Assembly (NCBI GenBank): GCA_002840055.1
Contig: PGZJ01000001.1
Coordinates: 248,001 to 312,000 of the forward strand
Direction: 5' to 3'
DNA: 64,000 nt
Origin: Gammaproteobacteria bacterium HGW-Gammaproteobacteria-11
GTDB lineage: Bacteria > Pseudomonadota > Gammaproteobacteria > Pseudomonadales > Pseudomonadaceae
Shown here: in pieces, positions 6,565-14,687 of the stretch
Numbering within the stretch: position 1 is the first letter of the stretch
Layout of the letters: every line of letters begins with the position of its first letter
The notes under the pieces: generated by a model
What the model was told of the DNA's origin: nothing
The model's input: the letters and a program-made list of their open reading frames with translations, nothing else
The model's database searches: none
Program-made: the position numbers and the translations under genes

Positions 6565-8346
6565 ATGAGCGCCGTCATAACCGAACGCCTGGTCGCTGTA
6601 GCACAAGCCGTCCGCGCTGCCGGCCACGGCGGCAAGTCGGCCATCTACGCCAGCGCCTGCAGCGAGCTGGGCCTGTCCCGCGCCACGCTGCATCGCAAGT
6701 TGAAGGAACTCACTGTGACCACAAAATCCCGCAAGCGCCGCGCCGATGCCGGCCAGTCTGGCCTGACGCGCGACGAGGCGCTGCTGATCAGCGGCACACT
6801 GATGGAGACCCTTCGTAACACCGGCAAGCGGCTGTATAGCCTGACAGACGCCGTGGACGGCCTACGCGCCAATGGCCTGATCCGGGCCGAGCGTATTGAC
6901 CGCGCGACCGGCGAGCTGGTGCCGCTGAGCGATAGTGCGATCCAGCGTGCCCTGCGCGCCTACAACGTGCACCCCGATCAGTTGATGGCCCCGGCGCCGC
7001 ACTCCGAGCTGGCCAGCCTGCATCCGAATCACGTATGGCAGATCGACGCCTCCCTTTGCGTGCTCTATTACCTCAAGCCCCAGGCCAACAGCAGCAGCGG
7101 CCTGCAGGTGATGCCGCGTGACGAGTTCTACAAGAACAAGCCCCGGAACATGCACCGCATCATGGCTGACCGCGTATGGTCCTATGAGATCACTGACCAT
7201 ACCAGCGGCTGGATCTACGTTGAGTACGTGATGGGTGCCGAGAGCGGCGAGAACCTATGCAACGTGCTGATCAACGCCATGCAGGAACGGGGCGGAGCTG
7301 ACCTGCTGCACGGCATCCCGGCCATCCTGTACATGGACCCTGGCAGCGCCAACACAAGCGCCATGGCGCTAAACCTGTGCAAATCCCTAGGCATCGAGGC
7401 GATCGCCCACGCACCCGGCAACGCCCGTGCCACCGGCCAGGTCGAGAACGCCCGTAACATCATCGAGCGCAAGTTCGAGAGCGGCCTCAAGTTCCGGCCA
7501 GTAGCCGATCTGGCGGAGCTAAACGCGCTGGCTGCCCAGTGGCGCGCAGTCTTCAACGCTTCATCAGTCCACCGCCGCCACGGCAAGAACCGCAGCGCGA
7601 TGTGGCTGACCATCACCCAGGACCAGCTGATCAAGGCGCCCAGCATTGCGGTGTGCCGTGAGCTGGCGGTTTCTGAACCACAGGAGCGCAAGGTCACGCC
7701 CAAGCTGCGCATCAGCTTTCAGGGTGTGGAATACGACGTCAGCCGCGTGCCGGGTGTAATGGTCGCCGAGAAGGTACTGGTTACCCGCAACCCCTGGCGC
7801 GATGACGCGGCCCAGGTGGTCACCGTCAACGCAGAGGGCCGCGAAGTTTTCAACGTGGTGCCTAAGGTGGTGAAGGATGAATTCGGTTTTGCTGACACCG
7901 CAGCGCTGATCGGTACCCGTTATAACGCACCGGCAGACACCAGCGCCCAGCACGACCGCAAGGCCATTGAGCAGATCATGACCGGCACCAACTCGGTGGC
8001 CGATGCCGAGGCGCAGCGCAAGGTCAAGGCGCTGCCCCTGGGCGGCAACTACAACCCCTACAAGGCGACCGAAGACGCCAACCTGCCTGCATTCATGCCG
8101 CGCCGTGGCACAGAGCACCAGCTTACCGGCCCGATTGTTGAGCTGCCACCGCTCAGTCACGTCGCCGCCGCCAAGCTGATCAAGGCTAAGGTGGGCAACC
8201 TCTGGACGCCAGAAACCATGGCACAACTGAAAGCCGATTACCCCGAGGGCGTGCTCGAGCAGCAGCTGGACGCCATCGTCGAGCGCATCCATAACCCCGC
8301 ACCGCAACGCACCGGCCTGCGCCTGGTAGGCGGTGACGCATGCTGA
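6565..8346 (+). CDS. Phage transposase A (Mu A-like, DDE)
   Basis: This 593-residue DDE recombinase carries out integration and replicative transposition of the phage. It has N-terminal helix-turn-helix DNA-binding domains (about residues 1-60 and 70-145), then the retroviral-type integrase core. The catalytic triad is D161 (VWQID), D258 (YMDPG) and E294 (GQVEN), with the DD35E spacing. A Mu-type beta-barrel domain (about 390-450) and a C-terminal region for contact with protein B follow. The start at 6565 comes two bases after the previous stop and matches the family start. The ATPase gene overlaps its end by 7 bases. Confidence 0.93.
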   Translation: MSAVITERLVAVAQAVRAAGHGGKSAIYASACSELGLSRATLHRKLKELTVTTKSRKRRADAGQSGLTRDEALLISGTLMETLRNTGKRLYSLTDAVDGLRANGLIRAERIDRATGELVPLSDSAIQRALRAYNVHPDQLMAPAPHSELASLHPNHVWQIDASLCVLYYLKPQANSSSGLQVMPRDEFYKNKPRNMHRIMADRVWSYEITDHTSGWIYVEYVMGAESGENLCNVLINAMQERGGADLLHGIPAILYMDPGSANTSAMALNLCKSLGIEAIAHAPGNARATGQVENARNIIERKFESGLKFRPVADLAELNALAAQWRAVFNASSVHRRHGKNRSAMWLTITQDQLIKAPSIAVCRELAVSEPQERKVTPKLRISFQGVEYDVSRVPGVMVAEKVLVTRNPWRDDAAQVVTVNAEGREVFNVVPKVVKDEFGFADTAALIGTRYNAPADTSAQHDRKAIEQIMTGTNSVADAEAQRKVKALPLGGNYNPYKATEDANLPAFMPRRGTEHQLTGPIVELPPLSHVAAAKLIKAKVGNLWTPETMAQLKADYPEGVLEQQLDAIVERIHNPAPQRTGLRLVGGDAC

Positions 8347-9524
8347 AAATCAAAAAGTTGATCATCACCCTAGGGTCAAGTCAGGCCGATCTGGCCCGTG
8401 CCCTCGAACTGAGTCCGGCAGCGATTGCCCAGTTGGTCAACCACAGTCAGTGGCCGAAGTCGATCGACAGCGGCGCCCTGGTGATTCAGATCCTGGAGTT
8501 CCTGAAAAGCAAAGGCGCCACAGCAGATCAACTACTGGGCGCCCTGAGTGAAGAAGTAGAGCAGCCGCGCGCCAACGCGGCTACCCCGCAACCCGCAGCA
8601 GTAAACCCTGAAGAAAACACACTGGAGTCGGAACCCATGTTAAAACGCAAACAGCACTTAATGCCAGCCGCACGCAAGGCCTTCGGCCTGGTGCGCGATC
8701 CCTTCGATGATCTGCAGTCTGCAGACGATCTCTACGTCAACCCCGATATCCGCTATGTACGAGAGTCCATGTACCAGGTGGCGCGGCATGATGGTTTCCT
8801 GGCCGTGGTCGGTGAGAGTGGCGCGGGCAAGTCCTCGCTGCGCCGCGATCTGCTCGTGCGCCTTGCGTCTGAAGGTGCACCAGTAGTGGTTATCGAGCCC
8901 TACGTACTGGCGATGGAAGATAACGACCAGAAGGGCAAAACCCTCAAGAGCGCGCATATCGCGGAAGCCATCATGGCCACGGTAGCGCCGCTGGAGTCGA
9001 CCAAATCCAGCCCGGAGGCGCGCTTCCGTCAGTTGCACAACGCGCTGAAGAGCAGCCACCAGGCAGGCTATCGGCATGTCCTGATCATCGAAGAGGCCCA
9101 CAGCCTGCCAATCCCCACGCTCAAGCAGCTCAAGCGGCTGCGCGAACTGGAGAGCGGTTTCACCAAGCTTGTGAGCATCATCCTGGTGGGCCAGCCCGAG
9201 CTGCTCGTCAAACTCAGCGAACGCAATGCCGAGGTGCGCGAAGTAGTGCAGCGCATACAGACAGTGCAATTGGAGCCGGTACCGCGCTCGATGCTCGATG
9301 AGTTCCTGGCGTTCCGCTTCAAGCGCGCTGGCCTGCAGCTGGAAAACATCATCGATTCAAGCGGCGTCGAGGCGCTGGCCGACCGCCTGACCAGCACCGC
9401 CCGCGATGACACCCGCTCTCTGCTCTATCCGCTGGCCATCGGCAACATGCTGGTCGCTGCAATGAACCTCGCTGCAGAAATGGGCGAGACCATAATCAAC
9501 GCTGACGTGATCCGGGAGGTGTGA
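8340..9524 (+). CDS. Transposition target-selection ATPase (MuB/ExeA-like)
   Basis: A 394-residue AAA+ ATPase. An N-terminal helix-turn-helix (about residues 10-60) precedes a proline-rich linker and the ATPase domain with Walker A GESGAGKS (158-165) and Walker B HVLIIEEAH (246-254). It resembles ExeA/MuB-type proteins, which coat target DNA and deliver it to the transposase while protecting the phage genome from self-insertion. It is encoded immediately after transposase A, as in all Mu-like phages. Confidence 0.9.
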   Translation: MLKIKKLIITLGSSQADLARALELSPAAIAQLVNHSQWPKSIDSGALVIQILEFLKSKGATADQLLGALSEEVEQPRANAATPQPAAVNPEENTLESEPMLKRKQHLMPAARKAFGLVRDPFDDLQSADDLYVNPDIRYVRESMYQVARHDGFLAVVGESGAGKSSLRRDLLVRLASEGAPVVVIEPYVLAMEDNDQKGKTLKSAHIAEAIMATVAPLESTKSSPEARFRQLHNALKSSHQAGYRHVLIIEEAHSLPIPTLKQLKRLRELESGFTKLVSIILVGQPELLVKLSERNAEVREVVQRIQTVQLEPVPRSMLDEFLAFRFKRAGLQLENIIDSSGVEALADRLTSTARDDTRSLLYPLAIGNMLVAAMNLAAEMGETIINADVIREV

Positions 9525-9525
9525 C

Positions 9526-9864
9526 ATGGGCCAGACAATCAACATGGAGCAACCGTTCGAGCGCGAAAGCAAGGTGTTCACGGACCACGCAAAAGCGTGC
9601 CTCGCCCTGGCCAACTGCGTAGACCGCGAACTGCGCCGGTATAACTGTTCGGTCATCTTCGCGGCAATTGATGGCGACCGCCCGTTCCTGGTGGTCGAGT
9701 GCGACCAGCCGCTTCATCTGCAGCGCGTTGGCTGGTTCCACGCCACCTTAAAGCCCACTCCTGGCCACTTCATCAAATGCCGGACGCTGCTGCTCGGGTG
9801 CGATATCGAGTGGCAGATCCGACCGTCTAAGGCGCCGGTGTTGCTGGCAAAGAGGGCTCACTGA
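9526..9864 (+). CDS. Phage early protein, unknown function
   Basis: A 112-residue soluble protein following the ATPase gene by one base and overlapping the next start by one base. It contains a beta-rich part (CSVIFAAIDGDRPFLVVECD) with several cysteines. I do not recognise the family. Operon position suggests an accessory early function. Confidence 0.62.
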   Translation: MGQTINMEQPFERESKVFTDHAKACLALANCVDRELRRYNCSVIFAAIDGDRPFLVVECDQPLHLQRVGWFHATLKPTPGHFIKCRTLLLGCDIEWQIRPSKAPVLLAKRAH

Positions 9865-10265
9865 TGAAAGCAAACAATATCAACCCCGATGTGACCGAAG
9901 CCGTCGACCAGGCTCTCGAAGTTTTTACAACCGCCTCAGTTCACAACGTGTTGCGTGAGCGTATCCGTCAGATCCAGGAAGAGGGTTACACCGCAGAGCA
10001 GGACGATCTGAGCCTGAACATCGCACTGGCCGAGGCCGCTGGTTGCTATGCGTTGGCGCATCGAATGGAAACAACAGTCAGTGGTATCCAAATGAAGACC
10101 TCTGCATTCCACCGGCTCTGGCCTTGGGCACCTGCCGAGTTCAAAAAGCGCGACCAACGTCGCAACTGGGTCATCGCTGCAGCGCTGCTGCTGGCCGCGA
10201 TCGACCAGTACGACCGGGCACATTCAACCACCACACAGGAAGATGATCATGTCGATGCAGAATGA
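9864..10265 (+). CDS. Conserved phage protein (WPW/DRRR type), unknown function
   Basis: A 133-residue protein of a family seen in many tailed phages. It is recognised by ERIRQIQEEGYTAEQDD, then LAEAAGCYALA, WPWAPAEFKKRDQRRNWVIAAALLLAAIDQYDR. The all-helical fold and conserved acidic residues recall MazG-like nucleotide hydrolases, but that resemblance is weak. It overlaps the DUF3164 gene by 17 bases. Confidence 0.68.
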   Translation: MKANNINPDVTEAVDQALEVFTTASVHNVLRERIRQIQEEGYTAEQDDLSLNIALAEAAGCYALAHRMETTVSGIQMKTSAFHRLWPWAPAEFKKRDQRRNWVIAAALLLAAIDQYDRAHSTTTQEDDHVDAE

Positions 10266-10875
10266 TATCGCAGTACCGGAAGGCTACCGCAAAGACGCCC
10301 AGGGGCGCCTGACCCACGAGGATCTGATCAAACCAATCGACATGGAGCGCGACCGCCTGGTCTGTCACCTTGTAGATCGCGCCACCGAGCTGAATGCCGA
10401 GCTAGCCGACTATAAGAAGGTGGCATTCGGCGATATCCAGGCCTTTATCGAGATGTCTGCCGAGGAGTACGGCGCCAAGATCGGAGGCAAAAAGGGCAAC
10501 GTCACGCTCTACAGCTTTGACGGCCGCTACAAGATCCAGCGCTCTGTTCAGGAAAGCATCAGCTTTGATGAGCGCCTGCAGGCCGCCCGCGCCCTGATCG
10601 ATGAGTGCCTGACCGAATGGACCGCCGGCGCGCGGCCGGAGGTCGTGGCGCTGATCAATGACGCCTTCCGCACAGACACCAAGGGCGAGATCCGCACCGC
10701 CAGCGTCCTCGCTCTGCGCCGCCTGGATATCCAGGACAAGCGCTGGCAGCAGGCGATGGTTGCCATCGGCGAGGCCTGCCAGGCGATCGGCAGCAAGTCG
10801 TACATCCGTATCTATGAGCGGATAGGCGACACCGATCAGTACAGGCCCATCTCTCTCGATATCGCGGCGGTGTGA
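10249..10875 (+). CDS. DUF3164 family phage protein
   Basis: A 208-residue protein matching DUF3164, a family almost confined to Mu-like phages (MSMQNDIAVPEGYRKDAQGRLT, VTLYSFDGRYKIQRSVQESI, then DIQDKRWQQAM). Its biochemical role is unknown. The ATG at 10249 has ribosome site aggaag at the right distance; an ATG six bases earlier is less well placed. Confidence 0.85.
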   Translation: MSMQNDIAVPEGYRKDAQGRLTHEDLIKPIDMERDRLVCHLVDRATELNAELADYKKVAFGDIQAFIEMSAEEYGAKIGGKKGNVTLYSFDGRYKIQRSVQESISFDERLQAARALIDECLTEWTAGARPEVVALINDAFRTDTKGEIRTASVLALRRLDIQDKRWQQAMVAIGEACQAIGSKSYIRIYERIGDTDQYRPISLDIAAV

Positions 10876-10876
10876 C

Positions 10877-11575
10877 ATGGAAAAACCCATCGAAGTCACC
10901 GTCAGATCTGACCACTCTGGCTACAAGACGCAGCGCATCCAGGGCAAAATCGCCTCCTGTGCATACGACGCACGTTTAGCCGTCGAGAGGCTGGCTGACA
11001 GGCTCTTCCCGACCAACCACAAAACCATCGAGCGCCTGGAGTGCACTCAAGTTGGACGCCTCCACAGCAAGTGGCTGATCACCCCTGGAGCCTCACATAA
11101 TATTTCAGAGAAACCAAATCTCGACGATATGGGGCCCGGCGAGCTGCGCCTGATGTGCGCGAATCTGCAGGACCGGGTGACGCAGTTGGAAACTGCAGGT
11201 AAAGCCGCCACGGTGGTGGGTAGAGTGTATAGCGGCAGTGCCGAGCTTAACTCCATCGGTCGCGCATTGCCGGACGGCTCCCCTTTGTATGCCAAGCCCG
11301 ACGTTGCGTCTGCGACATTGGCGAAGGTGGTGCGCGCTGATGCGGTTTATTGCACGTACATCGCGCCGGTCGAGAAAGCCATCCAGCAGTTGACCGGGTT
11401 TCTGCATGCCGGCAGCGGCTATGACCTTTTATCACTCACACAGGACATGGGTCTGGAACCGCTGGAGTGGCAGCAGATCAAGCAACACTGCTCCTGGATA
11501 CCCGAGAACATGGTCCAGCGGATTGATCAAATCATGGCGCGTCAGGAAGCATCAGACGTTGCAGGGGAGGCCTGA
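10877..11575 (+). CDS. Phage early protein, unknown function
   Basis: A 232-residue protein starting one base after the DUF3164 stop. The N-terminal 70 residues look like a small alpha/beta domain (EVTVRSDHSGYKTQRIQGKI...). A helical segment with a short coiled coil follows (GELRLMCANLQDRVTQLETA), then a C-terminal helical part. I do not recognise it. Confidence 0.62.
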   Translation: MEKPIEVTVRSDHSGYKTQRIQGKIASCAYDARLAVERLADRLFPTNHKTIERLECTQVGRLHSKWLITPGASHNISEKPNLDDMGPGELRLMCANLQDRVTQLETAGKAATVVGRVYSGSAELNSIGRALPDGSPLYAKPDVASATLAKVVRADAVYCTYIAPVEKAIQQLTGFLHAGSGYDLLSLTQDMGLEPLEWQQIKQHCSWIPENMVQRIDQIMARQEASDVAGEA

Positions 11576-11576
11576 C

Positions 11577-12287
11577 ATGGACCAGGGACGCGCACTCGAA
11601 AAAATCAAAAAATGCCTGGAGATGGCCAAGGGCAAAAACTCCAACCCGAACGAGGCTGAAATCGCTCTGTGCCAGGCGCACAAAATGATGGAAGCCTTCA
11701 ATGTCGAGATGGGTGATGTGCTGGCCAGCATGGCCGGTGAGGTATCGATCCTGGCTGGCTCTGACGGTGATCCACCAGCGTGGCGGGTGCGGCTTGCTCA
11801 GGTCTGCGGCCATGCTTTCGGTACCCATCTCATCATCAGCACAAGCTGGCTTCATTCTGCCAAGTTTACGTTTGTGGGTTGCGCCGCTGCCCCGGAGCTG
11901 ACTGGCTACGCCTACCAGGTACTGGAGCGGCAATGCCAGAAGGCCCGCAAAGCCTATTTGGCCACTCAGAAGCGCTGTAAACGGTCTACCAAGATCGCAC
12001 GCGGCGATGCATTCGCCCACGCCTGGATCGATGCTGTTTATATGAAGGTCGAAGACTTCGCCGGCGTGGACGACAACATCGCGGACGCCATCAAGGCCTA
12101 TATGGATAAGAAATACCCCGACCTCGGGAAGGCCGAAATCAAGCGTCGCAAGCTGAAAGCACGCGATGAATCCGCATCAGATGCAGGCTACCGCGCCGGG
12201 AGGTCGGCCCAGCTGCACACCGCAATCAGCGCCAAGGAACAGCCACTGCGTATAGGGAGGCATTCTCATGCAAACCATACATTTTGA
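11577..12287 (+). CDS. DUF2786 family phage protein
   Basis: A 236-residue protein. Residues 1-40 match DUF2786 (RALEKIKKCLEMAKGKNSNP, NEAEIALCQAHKMMEAFNV), and the rest has the helical DUF7168-like continuation with a basic region. Such proteins are common in phages and plasmids; the function is unknown. The start is the ATG directly after the previous stop (tgacatgg). Confidence 0.8.
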   Translation: MDQGRALEKIKKCLEMAKGKNSNPNEAEIALCQAHKMMEAFNVEMGDVLASMAGEVSILAGSDGDPPAWRVRLAQVCGHAFGTHLIISTSWLHSAKFTFVGCAAAPELTGYAYQVLERQCQKARKAYLATQKRCKRSTKIARGDAFAHAWIDAVYMKVEDFAGVDDNIADAIKAYMDKKYPDLGKAEIKRRKLKARDESASDAGYRAGRSAQLHTAISAKEQPLRIGRHSHANHTF

Positions 12288-12672
12288 AGATAACGGCCAA
12301 GACTTTCTTGCTTGGGACATCGACCAGGACGGCACTGTCGTTGACTGTCGGCCACTCCAGGGATGGGTTTGGCGTGGCAAGAAAGTCCTGGAATACGCGG
12401 TAGGTCAGTGCCCTCTGGTAGAGATTGAGGGCATGGGCCAGCAGCGGATGATCCATGCAGTGGTCCGGATCGAACAGATCAACCCTTTCTACTGCCCCAA
12501 ACGACACACCTACGGTGCATGTGATGTGCAGGGCCGTTTATTCATGGTGACCATTTTCGACAGCCATCAGTGCGCTGCGGCTTTGGAAGTGCCGGGCGTC
12601 CAAAAGACCATTATCGCAGCGATCAAACGACGCCAGAGGGCGCTGGCTAAAGAGAACCGGGAGTTGCGCTGA
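12268..12672 (+). CDS. Phage protein, unknown function
   Basis: A 134-residue protein overlapping the end of the DUF2786 gene by 20 bases, with ribosome site agggagg before ATG 12268. It has a beta-rich first half (DFLAWDIDQDGTVVDCRPLQ) and ends in a basic helix. Two Cys/His clusters (CPKRHTYGAC, DSHQC) might bind a metal. No family is recognised. Confidence 0.62.
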   Translation: MQTIHFEDNGQDFLAWDIDQDGTVVDCRPLQGWVWRGKKVLEYAVGQCPLVEIEGMGQQRMIHAVVRIEQINPFYCPKRHTYGACDVQGRLFMVTIFDSHQCAAALEVPGVQKTIIAAIKRRQRALAKENRELR

Positions 12673-13106
12673 TGAGTCATCCAATATTCCACGACGTCCC
12701 CGATAGGGATATGAGTAAAGCGCTCGAGCGCCAGGCTGACCTGGATGCAAAGGTTCAAGCGTTCCTGGCCAACGGCGGGAAGATCAAAGCCTTCGACACA
12801 ATGCGCAGGCCAGTCGAGCGCTCTGAGTGGAGGAACTTCACTCTCAATGCGAGTCCGCCGCCGCTGGAAGCCGTGCCAGCCGTGCCAGCAAAGCCGAAGC
12901 CGAAGCCGCAAAAACCTAATCAAATCGACCCAGCTCCAAAGCTCACAGCTGATGAGCCAGTGAAGCCAGCATGTACAGGCGTCGTTGTCGGCCGGGTCCC
13001 TGTTCCCAGCGCAATGGATGTGGATTCCGAGCTGAAACAACTACTCAGGCAAGCAGCAGCTCTCAAGCGCGACGTCGAGCAGCTCGAACAGCGGGTGAAA
13101 TTATGA
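12672..13106 (+). CDS. Phage protein with proline/lysine-rich linker, unknown
   Basis: A 144-residue protein. An N-terminal helical part is followed by a low-complexity linker of Pro, Ala and Lys (about residues 62-100) and a C-terminal coiled coil (MDVDSELKQLLRQAAALKRD). It looks like a linker or scaffold protein. The GemA gene overlaps its end by four bases. Confidence 0.6.
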   Translation: MSHPIFHDVPDRDMSKALERQADLDAKVQAFLANGGKIKAFDTMRRPVERSEWRNFTLNASPPPLEAVPAVPAKPKPKPQKPNQIDPAPKLTADEPVKPACTGVVVGRVPVPSAMDVDSELKQLLRQAAALKRDVEQLEQRVKL

Positions 13107-13696
13107 TCAGCCGCAAACTACTAGCAAAGATCCACATCGCCCGCCAGCAGCTCAGCATGCAGGACGACGACTACCGCGCACTGCTAGCCCGCGTGGCCGG
13201 TGTGCGTAGCGCCACAGAGCTGGGGCCCCGGCAGATCGGCGCGGTGCTGCGGGAGTTCGAGCGCCTCGGATTCCAATCTGCCCCCAGCCCAAAAACCAAA
13301 GGCAAGCCCCACAATTTCAACCAGCTGCGCGAAGAGATCACAAAGATCGAAGCACTACTAGCCGACCTGGGCCTGCCCTGGTCATACGCCGACTCGATAG
13401 CAAAGCGCATGTTCAAAATCGAGCGCTGCAGCTGGCTCAAAAGCCCTCAGCACTTTGAAGGCATTATCGCTGCGCTGCATGTAGAGCAGAAAAAGCAGAG
13501 GCTCAAGGCTGAATTGGAACAGCTGCTCGACGAACTCGGGTACCACGGCGCAGAACGCAGCACTCTTTTGGAAGGCCTGCCCAAGGGCTGGAATCGCAAG
13601 ATTCCAATCATGAAAGCCGTCATCGCTGCCTTATATAAAGAGCGCAACGAGAAGACCATGTATGCCGATATCGACAAGTGTGAGGGGGACCGTTGA
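13103..13696 (+). CDS. gemA: GemA / gp16 family regulatory protein (DUF1018)
   Basis: A 197-residue protein whose N-terminus (MISRKLLAKIHIARQQLSMQ, DDDYRALLARVAGVRSATEL) is typical of the Mu gp16/GemA family. In Mu, GemA changes expression of host genes, including those controlling DNA supercoiling. The C-terminal half also keeps the family pattern (WSYADSIAKRMFKIERCSWL). The start at 13103 overlaps the previous stop as ATGA. Confidence 0.87.
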   Translation: MISRKLLAKIHIARQQLSMQDDDYRALLARVAGVRSATELGPRQIGAVLREFERLGFQSAPSPKTKGKPHNFNQLREEITKIEALLADLGLPWSYADSIAKRMFKIERCSWLKSPQHFEGIIAALHVEQKKQRLKAELEQLLDELGYHGAERSTLLEGLPKGWNRKIPIMKAVIAALYKERNEKTMYADIDKCEGDR

Positions 13697-14232
13697 TGCG
13701 ATTGACGTGCCCGTGCTGCAGCGAGCAATTCCCGTTCGAAGCCGGCCTGGCCGACGACGAGGGTAAGCAGCTGGCTGCGCTGTTCGCCGACCTGCCGCCC
13801 AAGCTGGGCAAAGCAGTGCTGTCCTACCTGCGCCTGTTCAGCCCGCCAAAGCGGTCGCTCAAGATGGGTAAAGCGATCCGGCTTGTCGGCGAGCTCAAAC
13901 ACATGGTCAACGAAGGATCAGTCACCCGTGACGCCCGCACAACCGACCGCCGACAGGCCTCGCCTGCACTGTGGGTCGCAGGCATCGAGCAGATGATCGT
14001 CCAGCGCGAGAAGCTGACGCTGCCCCTTGAAACACATCACTACCTGCGCGCAGTCGTCTACGGCATCGCAGGTGACGCTGCAGCAGTTCAAGCACTGGCG
14101 CCACGCTCAACAAAGGCAGCAGCCGCAGAGCAGGCCTATCGCAACGAAAGGTACTACCAGATCAAGAACGACCTGCGCCTGAAACTCATCACACAGGAAG
14201 AGGCAGATAAGCGCCTCCAGGAGCTAGCATGA
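13696..14232 (+). CDS. Phage protein with N-terminal Cys cluster, unknown function
   Basis: A 178-residue protein starting at an ATG that shares one base with the GemA stop, preceded by gggggac. The N-terminus MRLTCPCCSEQFPFEAG has a CPCC motif that may be half of a zinc site. The rest is helical with a basic C-terminus. It lies between gemA and mor, where other Mu-like phages carry a similar unnamed gene. Confidence 0.68.
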   Translation: MRLTCPCCSEQFPFEAGLADDEGKQLAALFADLPPKLGKAVLSYLRLFSPPKRSLKMGKAIRLVGELKHMVNEGSVTRDARTTDRRQASPALWVAGIEQMIVQREKLTLPLETHHYLRAVVYGIAGDAAAVQALAPRSTKAAAAEQAYRNERYYQIKNDLRLKLITQEEADKRLQELA

Positions 14233-14582
14233 GCAGCACATCGATCATGGCTGAAAAGCGTCACGAGCTGCTGTCAGGCGTCGAGGCGCACGTTGCTCAA
14301 AAACTCCAGGAGATGGGTATTGACAAGAAAAAGGCCGAAGAGCTCGGCATCGAGGTCGCTAATCACCTGAGTGACCTGTGGGCGGGCAGCACCATCTCCA
14401 TTCCAAAGGATTACCAGTTCAAACTGACTGCCCGCGATCTGGAGATCTTGGGCAAGTTCAACGGGCGCAATCACCGCGCCCTTGCACTTGAATACGGCCT
14501 CACTGAGAATGCTGTCTACCGGCTGCTGAAGCGCATCCAGGATAAGAAATTCGACTACAACCAACACAAGCTAGAGCTCTAG
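14229..14582 (+). CDS. mor: Mor transcription activator family protein
   Basis: A 117-residue protein of the Mor/C family. It has an N-terminal dimerisation half (EKRHELLSGVEAHVAQKLQE) and a C-terminal helix-turn-helix (KFNGRNHRALALEYGLTENA, VYRLLKRIQ). In Mu, Mor is the last early gene product and activates the middle promoter. Here it is likewise the last gene of the early operon, about 100 bases from the phage end. The gap after it shows only AT-rich sequence and the phased repeats at 14611-14650. Confidence 0.88.
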   Translation: MSSTSIMAEKRHELLSGVEAHVAQKLQEMGIDKKKAEELGIEVANHLSDLWAGSTISIPKDYQFKLTARDLEILGKFNGRNHRALALEYGLTENAVYRLLKRIQDKKFDYNQHKLEL

Positions 14583-14610
14583 CTATTTTTGAAACTATTT
14601 TTCATTCTCG

Positions 14611-14650
14611 TCCCGCTATATCCCGCTCCGTCCCACAAAATCCCGCAATT
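14611..14650. repeat. Four 10-base phased TCCC repeats near the phage end
   Basis: TCCCGCTATA, TCCCGCTCCG, TCCCACAAAA and TCCCGCAATT follow one another exactly every 10 bases, one helical turn apart. They lie 40 to 80 bases inside the inferred phage terminus. Subterminal arrays of transposase-binding sites are usual in Mu-like phages, so these are candidates for such sites, but no protein match can be made from sequence alone. Confidence 0.55.
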
Positions 14651-14687
14651 TATCTAGCGTTTGGTTATATATTTATCTCACTCCCCC

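Noticed and set aside
14611..14650. Possible CRISPR-like repeats
   Set aside because: The units are only 10 bases, directly adjacent, without spacers, and no cas genes are near. They fit a protein-binding array at a transposon end.
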